Below, in pieces: positions 35,788 to 45,500 of a stretch of DNA of 64,000 nucleotides. Position numbers and translations under genes: made by a program. The DNA is from Sphingomonas glacialis. GTDB taxonomy: Bacteria; Pseudomonadota; Alphaproteobacteria; Sphingomonadales; Sphingomonadaceae. How positions within the stretch are numbered: position 1 is the stretch's first letter; the number at the start of each line of letters is the position of its first letter. A model generated the notes under the pieces. It saw only the letters and a program-made list of their open reading frames with translations, was not told the DNA's origin and did not search any database. The stretch covers positions 1 to 64,000 of the forward strand of contig NZ_BNAQ01000007.1 of the NCBI RefSeq assembly GCF_014653575.1, written 5' to 3'.

Positions 35788-35790
35788 TAG
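34687..35790 (+). CDS. IS630-family transposase, intact
   Basis: Single frame of 367 residues (358 if it starts at the second Met, MRSGIVIDL). The N-terminal helix-turn-helix region covers residues 15-120 (GTSETMRRTDTSKTCVWRW). The DDE catalytic domain has acidic residues in VLSFDEKSQIQ, HVILDNYAAHK and SWLNAVEGFF, the last Glu fitting the usual spacing. It also holds the family pattern HFTPTSCSWLNAVE. No stop or shift is seen, so this element may be active, unlike most mobile DNA in the window. Confidence 0.9.
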   Translation: MWPCESAGMRSGIVIDLTSADRERLERISKDRNAAQKHVWRAEIVLQSADGVGTSETMRRTDTSKTCVWRWQERFMQEGVEGLLRDKTRPSRIPALSPEVVAWVATRTHEEPPGETTHWTASLMASEAGISASSVHRIWRAHGLQPHRVRQFKLSNDPEFIDKLRDVVGLYVAPPAHAIVLSFDEKSQIQALDRSQPGLPLKKGQAGTMTHDYKRNGTTTLFAALNILDGTVIGRNMQRHRHQEFIRFLNLIEARVPVGKAIHVILDNYAAHKHPKVREWLDRHPRFTFHFTPTSCSWLNAVEGFFARLTNRRLKRGVFHSLVDLQAAINRFLAEHNESPKPFVWTADPDKIIAAVRRGHQVLDSIH

Positions 35791-35854
35791 GTGGGCATGC
35801 GCTCGCTTCATCAGTCGGGAGCTACCCCAAGATGCCCCACCGGATGAGCTAGCA

Positions 35855-38275
35855 TCATCTCGAGATGGATGCTCGTTTCCGCGTGACAGAGCGGAGAAGG
35901 AGAAACACCGCCATGACAGCCCAAGCTCCGCTTATTGCGGCGGTGAACCATAGGTTTGATGGCAAAACCACTAGCGCGAAGAAGCTCCGCGAGATCGGGA
36001 CAATCAGCACGACCGCGAATGCTGCTGCCAACGTGACAAGGAGAAGTGCGCGAAACGGGGTAAAGGGCCGGCAGAGATAGGCCAGGTTTGCCAGTCCGCA
36101 AGAAAACAGAACGAGGCTTGCAACGGTGCTGGCCTCGTCGAGCGAACCATTGGCGGGATACAGTGCGATCGAATATGCCGCCAGCGTCGCGATTGCGGCG
36201 GCGATGCCCGCAGGGATCGCGAAGTGTAATACGCGACGGAGAAACCCGGTTCGTGCGCGCTGTGCATTAGGCGCAAGCGACAGGAAGAAAGCCGGGATTC
36301 CGATTGTCAGTGCGCCGACGAGGGAAAGTTGGCGGGGCAGAAATGGATAAACGAGACCTGCCGCCGCAACCGTGCCGACCAGAACCGCTGCAAAAACCGT
36401 CTTGGTCACGAACAAAATCGCCAGACGTTCGATGTTGGCGATGACGCGCCGCCCCTCGGCCAACACGTCAGGTAGACACGCGAAATTGCCATCGAGTAAC
36501 GTGAGCTGAGCGATGGCGCGAGCAGCACCACTTCCTGCCCCCATTGCGATGCCAATATCGGCCTGTTTGAGAGCGAGGACATCGTTCACGCCGTCGCCGG
36601 TCATGGCGACGACCTGACCCTTGCTCTGGAGGGCGGCAATCATCGCGCGCTTGCCGTCTGGCGTAGCCCTTCCGAAAATGGATCGCGCTTCCATCAGTGT
36701 CGCGAGCGCTGCGCCATCGCTCGGGAGGTGAAGCGCGTCGACGGGATCGTCGGCACCAGGCACGCCGACCTGGCGGGCCACTGCGGCCACGGTCTCGGGA
36801 TGGTCACCGGAAATGATCTTGATGGCGACGCCTTCCCGCACGAAGTAAGCGAGTGTTTCCGCGGCGTTCGATCGCACCTCTTCGGCCAGGATGACGAATG
36901 CGGCTGGGATGAGGTCGGCAGGCGGTTTGTCGCTTGAAAACGCCCTCGCATGAGCAACGAGCAGCACACGACGTCCGTCTTTGGCGTGCGCCGCAGCGCG
37001 CTTTAACAGGTCGGCGTGGATATCACCGACGAGCAGCACGTCTGGAGCGCCGAGCACCCAGTTTCCGTGGTCACCAAAGCACACTTCGCTCCATTTGCGC
37101 GCCGACGAGAACGCGACTTTGTCCGTGGCCTTCCAGTCTGTTGGCGCTGGATACTTCGAGGCGATAGCGCGCAGCGTGGCATTGGGCGCAGGATCCGCAG
37201 CGGCGAGCGCCCCGAGCGCCTTGGCGATCTCGGCATCCGCGTCGAAGATCTCGATGTCCGCGATGTTGAGCTTGCCCGTCGTGAGCGTGCCCGTCTTGTC
37301 GAGACAAAGCGTGGTGACCCGCGCCAGCGTTTCGACGGCGGGCAGCTCCTGGATGAGCGCGCGGCGGCGACCCAGGCGCGTCACGGCGACGGCCAGGGCA
37401 AGGCTCGTCAGCAGCACAAGTCCTTGCGGCACCATCGCGACCACGCCGGCTACCGTCGAGCGCAGCGCGGCGGCGTGGAATAGGGGCTGTGCCCGAAATT
37501 GGCTCCACAGCAGCACGGGGGCCGCAACCGCAATCGTCCACAGGACGTAGCGCAATATGCGGTTGATACCGGCGCTCAATTCGGAGTGTGCGGGTTTGAA
37601 GACCTTGGCCGCACTTGAGAGTTTCTGGGCATAGGCTTTGCTGCCGACGGCGGTTGCCCGGTAGTGACCGTGCCCGGCGGTTACAAAGCTGCCCGAGAGC
37701 GCGCGGTCGCCGGGCATTTTCAAAAGTGGCTCCGACTCGCCGCTGATGAGCGCTTCGTCGATTTCCAGGTCTTCCGATGTGACCACGATGCCGTCGGCGA
37801 CGACCTGATCCCCCGGTCTGAACTCGAGCACATCGTCGAGAACGAGAGAAGCGACCGGAATGTCGATCGTGTGTCCTGACCTCACAACGCGCGCAGTCGG
37901 TGCACTGATGACGGCCAGCCGATCCAGAGCTCGCTTGGCGCGCACCTCCTGAACTATGCCGATAAGCGTGTTCACAACCGAAACGCCGCCGAACAGCGCG
38001 TCTTGCAATGGACCAATATAGAGAATGATGCAGAGCAGAACGCCGAGTATCGCGTTGAAACGGGTAAATGTGTTGGAAATCAGTATCCCGCTTATCGTTC
38101 GGCTGTTTTGACGATCAACCGCATTGATATCGCCACGACGAACGCGTTCGTCGACCTGTTCGTCAGTAAGGCCGGTATCCACCTTTGGCGCTATTGATGC
38201 GCCACAGGATTGAGGTCGCCCACCAGCGATCAAAGCCGTCGGCGTGGTACTGGCTCCCACCCCCTCATCTCCCAT
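35855..38275 (-). CDS. CtpE-like P-type ATPase (probable Ca2+ or related cation)
   Basis: P-type cation pump of about 806 residues. Motifs: SGES in the actuator, PQGLVLLTSLALAVAV in the ion path, DKTGT for phosphorylation, GATPDGK and GDGVNDVLALKQADIG followed by AMGAGSGAARAIAQLTLLD. The hinge with VLALK and the GAARA-QLTLLD stretch are characteristic of CtpE-type ATPases, which take up Ca2+ in mycobacteria; substrate transfer to this protein is an inference. No soft-metal Cys motif is present. The ATG (MGDEGVG) at 38275 is preferred to a TTG ten codons earlier. Its upstream region abuts a truncated ABC gene at 38400, so its native promoter may be altered. Confidence 0.82.
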   Translation of the reverse strand: MGDEGVGASTTPTALIAGGRPQSCGASIAPKVDTGLTDEQVDERVRRGDINAVDRQNSRTISGILISNTFTRFNAILGVLLCIILYIGPLQDALFGGVSVVNTLIGIVQEVRAKRALDRLAVISAPTARVVRSGHTIDIPVASLVLDDVLEFRPGDQVVADGIVVTSEDLEIDEALISGESEPLLKMPGDRALSGSFVTAGHGHYRATAVGSKAYAQKLSSAAKVFKPAHSELSAGINRILRYVLWTIAVAAPVLLWSQFRAQPLFHAAALRSTVAGVVAMVPQGLVLLTSLALAVAVTRLGRRRALIQELPAVETLARVTTLCLDKTGTLTTGKLNIADIEIFDADAEIAKALGALAAADPAPNATLRAIASKYPAPTDWKATDKVAFSSARKWSEVCFGDHGNWVLGAPDVLLVGDIHADLLKRAAAHAKDGRRVLLVAHARAFSSDKPPADLIPAAFVILAEEVRSNAAETLAYFVREGVAIKIISGDHPETVAAVARQVGVPGADDPVDALHLPSDGAALATLMEARSIFGRATPDGKRAMIAALQSKGQVVAMTGDGVNDVLALKQADIGIAMGAGSGAARAIAQLTLLDGNFACLPDVLAEGRRVIANIERLAILFVTKTVFAAVLVGTVAAAGLVYPFLPRQLSLVGALTIGIPAFFLSLAPNAQRARTGFLRRVLHFAIPAGIAAAIATLAAYSIALYPANGSLDEASTVASLVLFSCGLANLAYLCRPFTPFRALLLVTLAAAFAVVLIVPISRSFFALVVLPSNLWFTAAISGAWAVMAVFLLLRSVTRKRASISR

Positions 38276-38399
38276 AGTGTCTTGGCCCGGACGGGTGCCC
38301 TGCAATACCTAGGCTACGCGCTGATCCAGAACGTCGTCATCCACCGGCAACTACTCATGTGGGAGAACGGGACTGCTGTTTTGGAACGACGCGCATAAG

Positions 38400-38995
38400 C
38401 GTCCCGATAGCGGGACGATCGAGATTTTCGGGCAAAATGGTGGTGTTCTTGATGTGCAAGGTGCGACCGAGCAGCGGGTCGGCGTGATGTTCCTGCAGGG
38501 GCTTTGTTCTCTGCGTTGAGTGTTCAGGAAAACATCGAGGCGCCGTTCCGGGAGCACGCTGATCTGCCCGCGGATATCGTCCGCGATCTGGCCGCCCTCA
38601 AGCTTCTGCTGGCGGGACTTCCTGCCGACGTCGGCGTCCAGATGCCGGCCGAGCTGTCAGGCGGCATGCGCAAGCGCGTCGGCGTTGCCCCAGCGATCGT
38701 ACTCGATCCCGACCTCCTGTTTCTCGACGAGCCGACGTCGGGACTTGATCCGATCAGCGCGACCGCGTTCGACGATCTGATCCGCACGCTGCATCAAGCG
38801 CTGGGCTTTACCGTGTTTCTCATCACGCATGATCTCGATACGCTGCACGCGATCTGCGACCGGGTCGCGGTGCTCGCTGACAAGAAGATCATTGCCGTTG
38901 CGACCGTCGCCGAACTCGAGAAATCCGAACAGCCCTGGATCAAGGCGTATTTCCACGGCGCGCGCGGTCGCGGCGCAGAAGGCAGGTTCAGCTGA
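38400..38995 (+). pseudogene. MlaF-type ABC ATPase, missing Walker A and frameshifted
   Basis: Remnant of the ATP-binding subunit of an MCE lipid transporter. The readable part starts at RPDSGTIEIFGQNG. The first ~60 residues with Walker A are gone, the join to unrelated DNA being at about 38400. A G is missing in the run at 38499-38502: CAGGGGCT for CAGGGGGCT would restore GVMFxQGALFSALSVQENIE. The rest, with the signature LSGGMRKRVG and Walker B LLFLDEPTSGLDP, is intact to the TGA at 38993, which overlaps the next ATG by one base. Without Walker A it cannot bind ATP. Confidence 0.85.
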
Positions 38996-39930
38996 TGGAA
39001 CGCCACGCCCATTACGCGCTCGTCGGCGTCATCTCGACGCTGCTGGTGATCGCGGCCTTTATCTTCGTCGTCTGGCTCGGCCGCTTCGAGTTCGATCGTC
39101 AGTTTGACGAATATCGGATCGTGTTTTCCGGCCCGGTGCGCGGGCTGAGCGTCGGCGGTGACGTTCAGTTCAGCGGCATCAAGGTCGGCACCATCCAGCA
39201 TATCACACTGGATGCCCAAGACCCCAACAAGGTCATCACCGATATCCGGATCGATGGCGAAACCCCGGTTCGCGTCGATTCCGAAGCCACGACCGAACTG
39301 CAGGGCATTTCCGGGATCGACGTCATTCAGATCAGCGCAGGGACACCGAGCAAGCCCCTCCTGCGCCAGGTTGACACCAGTAAGCGTCCGACCATTCGCA
39401 GTAAGCCGAACGCGCTGGCGTCGCTGCTCCTTGGTGGGGGGCAAATGTTGGAAACGGCCACGGAATCCCTCACTAGGGTCAACCGCCTTTTGTCGGACGG
39501 TAATATCGCCAATCTGACGGGGGCGGTGCGGGACATCCGATCGACGACCGCGGCGTTCGCTGCCAACCGGTCAATGTTCAGCGATGCTGCGGCAACTCTT
39601 GCCAAGCTCGACAGTGCAGCGACCGACATCCAGGGGGCCGCCGCCTCGGTTCACAAGATTGCCGATGGCGATGGGCGGCAGGCTTTCTCGGACATTTCCA
39701 GCGCGGCGGGTGAACTCAAACTCGCAGTACACGAAGCGCGCGGAACGATTGCGCGGCTCGACGGCCAGACGGGCGCGCTTGCATCGACAACCATCCCCGA
39801 CATCGATGCCACGATGCGAAGTCTGCAGGATACGGCGGACTCGCTGAACGGGCTTGTCCGCTCGATCCGTGAGGATCCGCGCGGCACGCTGACAAAACCC
39901 CGCGGCAAGGAACTGGAGCTCCCCAAATGA
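38995..39930 (+). CDS. MCE-domain (MlaD/PqiB-type) membrane-anchored protein
   Basis: Periplasmic lipid-binding subunit of an MCE transporter. The 311 residues comprise one N-terminal membrane helix (about 6-27), an MCE beta-barrel domain (about 35-115: YRIVFSGPVRGLSVGGDVQF, GIKVGTIQHI) and a long helical C-terminal region (about 150-300) with repeated small polar heptads that would form a needle or coiled coil. A permease (MlaE) and an intact ATPase are missing because the cluster is cut at 38400, so this subunit is probably orphaned. It is followed directly by the lipoprotein gene. Confidence 0.85.
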   Translation: MERHAHYALVGVISTLLVIAAFIFVVWLGRFEFDRQFDEYRIVFSGPVRGLSVGGDVQFSGIKVGTIQHITLDAQDPNKVITDIRIDGETPVRVDSEATTELQGISGIDVIQISAGTPSKPLLRQVDTSKRPTIRSKPNALASLLLGGGQMLETATESLTRVNRLLSDGNIANLTGAVRDIRSTTAAFAANRSMFSDAAATLAKLDSAATDIQGAAASVHKIADGDGRQAFSDISSAAGELKLAVHEARGTIARLDGQTGALASTTIPDIDATMRSLQDTADSLNGLVRSIREDPRGTLTKPRGKELELPK

Positions 39931-39931
39931 C

Positions 39932-40597
39932 GTGCGCCGATCAACCGCACGCCTCGGCGGATTCGCATCGCTATGTCTGCTCGCGGGCTGCGTCGGTGGG
40001 CTTCTGGGCGGCGGTAAACCCGACAGCTTATACCGCTTCGGTGTTACCGAGCCTGCTGGCACCACCAAAAGACTATCGTCCGCGCAACCGACGCTCTTGG
40101 TCGAGAAAGTCCGCTTCGCTCCGGAAATCGACGGGGACCGAATGCTGGCGGTGCATGAAGGAAGTGCGCGCTACATAAAAGGCGTTCGATGGGTGACGAG
40201 CGCGCCGAGTCTTATCGCGCAGGCAACGGTTCGTGAGCTTCAGTCGCGGATGCCGGGGTTCCGGGTGACGGCAGCGCAGGAGGGCGCGCGCGACGGCTAT
40301 TCGCTCGCGCTCACCATTGGACAATTCGAAGCGCAGTATGACAATGCAAGCATGCTTGATACGCCGACGATCGTGATCGCAGGCGATGCAACGCTCTATC
40401 AGCTTCCCACGCACACCGTCGTCGGTCAACGGCACTTCGTAACGCGGGTAGGCGCTACGCGCAGCCGCGCCGGGGAGATCGTAGCGGCGTTCGATCGCGC
40501 CACCATATGTTACACGGCCGATATCGCAGACTGGATCACGACTTCGGCCGCAGGCCAGCCTCCGTCTGGAGATGCCGTCTGCCCAACGCGGTCGTAG
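39932..40597 (+). CDS. ABC-type transport auxiliary lipoprotein (PqiC/DUF330-like)
   Basis: Predicted outer-membrane lipoprotein that works with MCE proteins. The 221 residues start with a lipoprotein signal (RRSTARLGGFASLCLLAGC, lipobox LAGC with Cys at 20), then a PqiC-like alpha/beta domain (QPTLLVEKVRFAPEIDGDRM, WVTSAPSLIAQATVRELQS, EIVAAFDRAT). It starts with GTG one base after the MCE stop. Together with the preceding genes it forms the tail of an mla/pqi-type operon whose front has been lost. Confidence 0.82.
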   Translation: MRRSTARLGGFASLCLLAGCVGGLLGGGKPDSLYRFGVTEPAGTTKRLSSAQPTLLVEKVRFAPEIDGDRMLAVHEGSARYIKGVRWVTSAPSLIAQATVRELQSRMPGFRVTAAQEGARDGYSLALTIGQFEAQYDNASMLDTPTIVIAGDATLYQLPTHTVVGQRHFVTRVGATRSRAGEIVAAFDRATICYTADIADWITTSAAGQPPSGDAVCPTRS

Positions 40598-40689
40598 CGT
40601 AGCGCGGCGCTGGGCAGAGACAAACGGTGCGCGGTTTCGGGCGGGAGCGTGTACGGTCGCCCCAACCAGCCTAACGTGGGTATCAAGCA

Positions 40690-41307
40690 ATGCCGTCTCG
40701 TCGCGAGCGCGGACAGAGGAGCATCGGGCCGGTGATAGCGCAGGACATTCCAATCGTATGCGTCGGCGGATCAGCGGGCGGTCTCGACGCGTACAAAAGA
40801 CTGCTCGATAACCTGCCGAGCGACCTCGGCGCGGCGATCGTCATCGTCAACCACCTGCGAACGGTGTCGACACTTCTGCACGAGATCCTTCCGCGGCATA
40901 CGGCGATGCCGGTCGAACTCATCACCGAGGGGCTCGATATCCGGCCGAACCATGTCTTTATCATTCCTGCTCAACGCGATCTGCACGTGCTGAACGGGGA
41001 ATTCCGGCTGGCCCCGATTTCCAAGCCGCGCGGATGGCCCGATGTCATCACGGTCTTTCTAAGGTCGTTGACCGAGCATTGGCATGGCAGACTCGTCGCC
41101 GTGATCGTGTCCGGCTATGACGGCGACGGAGCAGAAGCCTTGTGTGGTATCCGCGAATGCGGAGGGGTGACGATCGCGCAATTGCCGGCGTCTGCCCTCC
41201 AGTCGGATATGCCAGACAGCGCGATCGCGAGTGGCTGTGTCGATTTCATCCTCCGCCCGGAAGCCATTGCCGCAAGAATTGCGGATATCCTCGGGTCTGG
41301 TCGCTGA
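40690..41307 (+). CDS. stand-alone CheB-type methylesterase domain
   Basis: The 205-residue protein holds only the catalytic half of CheB, without a receiver. Visible active-site residues are S28 (VGGSAGG), H55 (IVNHL) and D146 (SGYDGDG). The classical motif reads SGTGADG, so the loop is slightly changed but the Asp is kept. It would remove methyl groups from glutamates of a receptor-like protein or act on the CheR-CheB kinase encoded nearby at 42591. No chemoreceptor or CheA lies in the window. ATG start with no strong ribosome site. Confidence 0.82.
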   Translation: MPSRRERGQRSIGPVIAQDIPIVCVGGSAGGLDAYKRLLDNLPSDLGAAIVIVNHLRTVSTLLHEILPRHTAMPVELITEGLDIRPNHVFIIPAQRDLHVLNGEFRLAPISKPRGWPDVITVFLRSLTEHWHGRLVAVIVSGYDGDGAEALCGIRECGGVTIAQLPASALQSDMPDSAIASGCVDFILRPEAIAARIADILGSGR

Positions 41308-41379
41308 TGATTGAAAGGCGTTTGCTGCCGAGCCACCCGCTGCAACGATGACTCCCGCTACCGCTCTGGGCGCAGGGAT

Positions 41380-41397
41380 GAGTATTTTCCGATCCTG
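41380..41397 (+). promoter_or_regulatory. FixJ-like box before a small gene
   Basis: GAGTATTTTCCGATCCTG followed by CGGGG, 81-98 bp upstream of the ATG at 41478. It shares the GTATTTTCCGA variant with the site before xfp. Confidence 0.5.
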
Positions 41398-41477
41398 CGG
41401 GGCGCGGGTTCCAGAGGATACATGGATGGACCCATGATCGCCGCGCACACGTGGCGGTCGACCTCAGGGAGATCGAA

Positions 41478-41687
41478 ATGCTGACCGAAACCAGAACTTT
41501 CCTTCGCGACCGGGCCACTACCGAAGATGCAATGGCTGCGGCGACTGACTGTGGACCTGCGGCGTGGTCGCATTCTCATCTCGCACGTCTTTATCGCGAA
41601 CGGTGTATTGATACTGCTGGTGAAGCCGGAGAGTGCGTAGACTGTACGATGGGCGCCGAGTGCCTCGTTATCAGGCGAGCTTGCTAA
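41478..41687 (+). CDS. small helical protein with Cys-rich tail (69 aa)
   Basis: Function unknown. Sequence outline: MLTETRTFLRDRATTEDAM, then AAATDCGPAAWSHSHLARLYRERC and a tail with CVDCTMGAEC. The N-terminal helix plus central AxxH-LAxxY resembles the small proteins at 15940 and 235. The CxxC and an added Cys in the tail might bind metal or sense redox. AGGGAG lies six bases before the ATG, fixing the start inside a longer open frame (41451). A FixJ-like box lies upstream. It is followed directly by the IS5-family element. Confidence 0.62.
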   Translation: MLTETRTFLRDRATTEDAMAAATDCGPAAWSHSHLARLYRERCIDTAGEAGECVDCTMGAECLVIRRAC

Positions 41688-41719
41688 TATTTCTTCCATG
41701 GCTGTCGATTGCGCCCTAG

Positions 41720-42554
41720 GGTCAGGACTCATAACCACCAGGTGATGGCGGCTACGAGGTATATCGCGCCGACGAAGTTGGTGGCGAGTTTGTCGTAGCG
41801 GGTTGCGATGCGGCGATAATCCTTGAGGCGGCAGAACATGCGCTCGACGGCGTTTCGCCCCTTGTAGAGCGTGCGCGAGAAGCAGCTTTTCCAGCGGCGG
41901 TTGGCCTTTGATGGGATGTTGGGCACCGCGCCCTGACATTCGATCAGGTCGCGGATCGCGTTGGTGTCATATGCCTTGTCGGCCAGCACGATGGTACGCG
42001 GCGCAAGATCATCGAGCAGGACATCGGCGGCACGGCAGTCGGCGACGTTGCCGCCGGTCAGCAGGAAGCGGAGCGGGCGACCTTGGCCGTCGGTGAGCGC
42101 GTGGAGCTTGCTGTTTCGGCCACCTCGGCTGATCCCGATCGCCTGGACGAGCGCCCCCCTTTTCCGCCGCCTGCCGAGCGGTGGGCTTTCATGTGCGTGC
42201 TATCGATCAGGACTTCGACAGGCGGCCCGCCCGCCGCTGCCAGCGTGACGAACATCTCCTGCCAGATGCCTTTTGCCGCCCACCGCTCGAACCGATTGTA
42301 GAGCGTCTTTCTCGGACCGTAGCAGGCGGGGGCATCTACCCACCGGCCACCCGACTTCACCACATGGATGATGCCGCTGATCACTCGCCGGTCATCGACC
42401 CGCGCGACACCTCGGATCTTGTTCGGCAGCAACGGACGAAGCCGCTCGAACTGCTCTTCGCTCAACCAGAACTCGCTCAAATTCAGGCTCCTGCTGTTGC
42501 CGAGCCTGAATCACATTCGCGCCGCCAAGGGAATCCCGTTTATGGGTCCTGACC
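41720..42554 (-). mobile_element. IS5-family (IS427-group-like) element
   Basis: 835 bp with inverted ends GGTCAGGACTCAT and ATGGGTCCTGACC, flanked on both sides by CTAG (41716-41719 and 42555-42558), which fits a target duplication. It carries the two overlapping frames of a single transposase on the minus strand. Nothing appears truncated, so it is likely recent. Confidence 0.85.
41729..42480 (-). CDS. IS5-family transposase, two frames with a -1 slip site
   Basis: The first frame (from 42480) gives MSEFWLSEEQFERLRPLLP and DSTHMKAHRSAGGGKGG. The second gives LADKAYDTNAIRD and CRLKDYRRIATRYDKLATNF. A run A4G6 (about 42157-42166 on the plus strand) joins them: a -1 slip yields GALVQAIGISRGGRNSKLHAL and a full DDE transposase, the usual arrangement in this group. 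The acidic residues seen are in LIDSTHMK, ADKAYD and the Y(2)R(3)E-like GRNAVERMF region. Confidence 0.85.
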
Positions 42555-42590
42555 CTAGTTCAAAAGCGAACGGTCTTTCGGTGAGCGATG

Positions 42591-45500
42591 CTACCCACCA
42601 TTCGGTACGGGTGCAATTTCGTTGGTTTGGGCGACACCTTCGGTGGACGACGGCCCTGATAAGGCTTTCGGCATATGGCCATCGGCGGCGGCCTGCGCGA
42701 TTCGAGCAAGCTCTGGAAGCGACTTCGCATCCATCTTGTACATGATAGCCGCGCGGTGGTTCTCCACGGTGCGCTGACTGATACCGAGATCGGCAGCGAT
42801 ATTTTTGCTTGGATGACCCGCAAGAACCATGTCCATTACTTCGCGCTGTCGGATGGTCAGATCGGCAACATGCGCGGCCGCTTCTTCGTGAGCCGCGTCG
42901 TTGAGCCGGATATCGTGCGACTGGTCGATTGCGCGCGCAATGCTTGCCAGCAATTCCCCGCGACCCACCGGTTTTTCAATGAAATCACAGGCGCCCGTCC
43001 TCATGGCCTCAACAGCGAGGCCGATGTCGCTGCTCCCAGTGATCAGGATCGCGGGCAGGTGATCTCCCCGGGCGCGAAGGTGTTCGATTAGCGACACCCC
43101 ACTCATCCCGGGCAGGTGAGCGTCAACCAGGAGGCACCCGTCCTTGCCAGGCTTATAGGCCTCTAAAAAAGCCTCCGCAGTGGCGAAACCTTCGACTCTT
43201 TGCCCATCATCTTCAAGCACGTCGCGGATGGTCGCTAATATGCCCGGATCATCATCGATCACGTATGCCACGGCTGCGCCTACCATCGCAGCCGCTCCGA
43301 CGCGGTGCAAGGATGACGGCTGTGCGCTTTCCAGAAGTCGCTCGATTGCCGAACGGAGTTCCCGCGCTTGCACCGGTTTGCTTAGCTGTATGCAATCGCC
43401 TGCCGCGATTCGCGCCAGCGCCTCGCTCGAAATATCCCCGGTTAGAATGATCGCTGGAAGACCATCCGGCAAATTGGCGCGAAGCCCCCGCAAAAGATCG
43501 ATTCCATCCGTGCCCCCCGGGAGATTATAGTCGGTTAACAGGAGTTCTGGCTTGAGCGCACCGCCGGCGATGAGCTTGAGTGCGGAAGCCGCGCTGGTTG
43601 CTGTTTGGACGATATGCCCGTCGCCCCGGAGCAACTGTTCAAGCAGTTCGACAACGTCCGGATCATCGTCGACAATGACGATTTTGCAGGTACGCCGTGC
43701 CGGCATCCCGATGGAATCGGCGTTAAGTGCCTCTATTACTGGGTTGGAGAGCTTTGTAGCTGGACTCGTGACCGTAATGGTAAAGACCGAACCCTTGTTC
43801 GGCTTCGACCGCACATTGACGGCATGGCCGAGGAGGTGGCCGAGGCGTTGCACGATTGACAAACCCAAGCCCAAGCCAAGGCTTCTTTCCCGCGCGGTGT
43901 TATTAATCTGATGAAATTCTTCGAAGATGGCATGAAGCTCATCGGCTGCGATCCCGATACCGGTATCCCACACTTCGATGCAGAGCACATTGCCGCGAAG
44001 ACGGCAGCCGAGCAGCACTTTTCCCCGCTTCGTATATTTGATGGCGTTCCCAAGCAGGTTGCGGATCATCTGCGTAAGCAGGGTCGGATCGCTGTGCACC
44101 AGCGCAGAACTTTGCAAGATATGGAGCGAAAGATTGCGCGATTGCGCAAGATAGCTGAATTCATCCCGCAAGAGATCTAGGACATCGGCAATGGGGAAGG
44201 TTGCCGGCTTGGCTTCGACGACGCCGGCTTCGATCTGGTTGATGTCGAGTAGAGCATTGAGCATCCCGGACATGGCCGCCAGCGTTTGTCCCTGACGGGA
44301 GAGCAGCTTCTTCGGCTTTTCGGCCTCGACAGACTGGGTCAGCAGTTCCTGAAGAAGCGTCAGCGACTGCAGAGGCTGGCGCAGGTCATGGCTCGCCGCC
44401 GCGAGAAACCGAGACTTGGCGAGGTTGGCGCGTTCCGCTTCGATCTTGGCGAGTTCGAGCGCCTTCGCAGCGATCTTTCGCTCGGTGGTGTCGGCGAAGG
44501 TGATAACGACACCTTCAACATTGCCATCATGCGCGCGGTAGGGAAATACCCGCCGGAGAAACCATGTGTCCTTCGGCGCGCTGATTTCGCGCTCGATCAA
44601 GATGTGATCGGATAGGACCCGGTTAGCATCGGTCAGCAGCTCGGGATCGGTAGCGATCGGCCGCAGGTCCGCGATTGGTCGTCCGATGTCCCCGGCTATT
44701 ATGCTAAACAACGACTTGATCGCAGGTGTGTAGAATCGGATTTTAAGGTCGATATCGAGAAATAGCGTTGCTACATTGGTACTGTAGAGAACGTTCTGTA
44801 GATCGTCCGACGTCAATCGCTGGCGCTCCAGCGTTTCCTGAAGCTGGCTGTTGAGTGCGGTCAATTCCTCGTTCAGAGATTGCAGCTCCTCCTTCGATGT
44901 GAGCAGCTCCTCGTTGGTTGACTGGAACTCCTCGTTGACCGAAAGTGCCTCTTCGTTGATCGTCTTCTGTTCCTGGCTAGAAGTTTCCTGGTTCAGGATT
45001 GAATTTTGGAATTCAGCCTGGGTCGCTTCGAGCTCGTGCTCAAGTTCTGCAACACGCGCGGCGTCGCTGCGATTTAGGAGTGACGGCGCACTTGCGCTTT
45101 CGCTTGCCTCCTCGACGAAGCAGATGAGCAGCAAATCCTCTTGGTCGTCGGCAACCGCCTGGACATCGATACGAAACCAGATGGTACTGCCATCAAGGGT
45201 CACGCGCGAGCGGCCTCCATCGACGCGCGGGGCCGCCTTGCTGACCTTGTCGATCGCGAGCCGAAGCTTGGTTCGTAGGGTCGGGCTCGCCATGGCGAGT
45301 AGATCGAGCGTGGCATAGCCCGGCGCGATGCGCAGATAGCGATCGGTCGGCCCCATCGAGTAGAGACACTGCCCCTTGCGATTGATCAGAATCGCTGCGG
45401 GCGCGTGGCTGGCGATGACGGCCTTGCGGCAAATATCCGCCAACGTGGATTGGCGCATTGGCGAGGCGGATCTGTCGTCCGTGCCAAGCGATGGCAGGGT

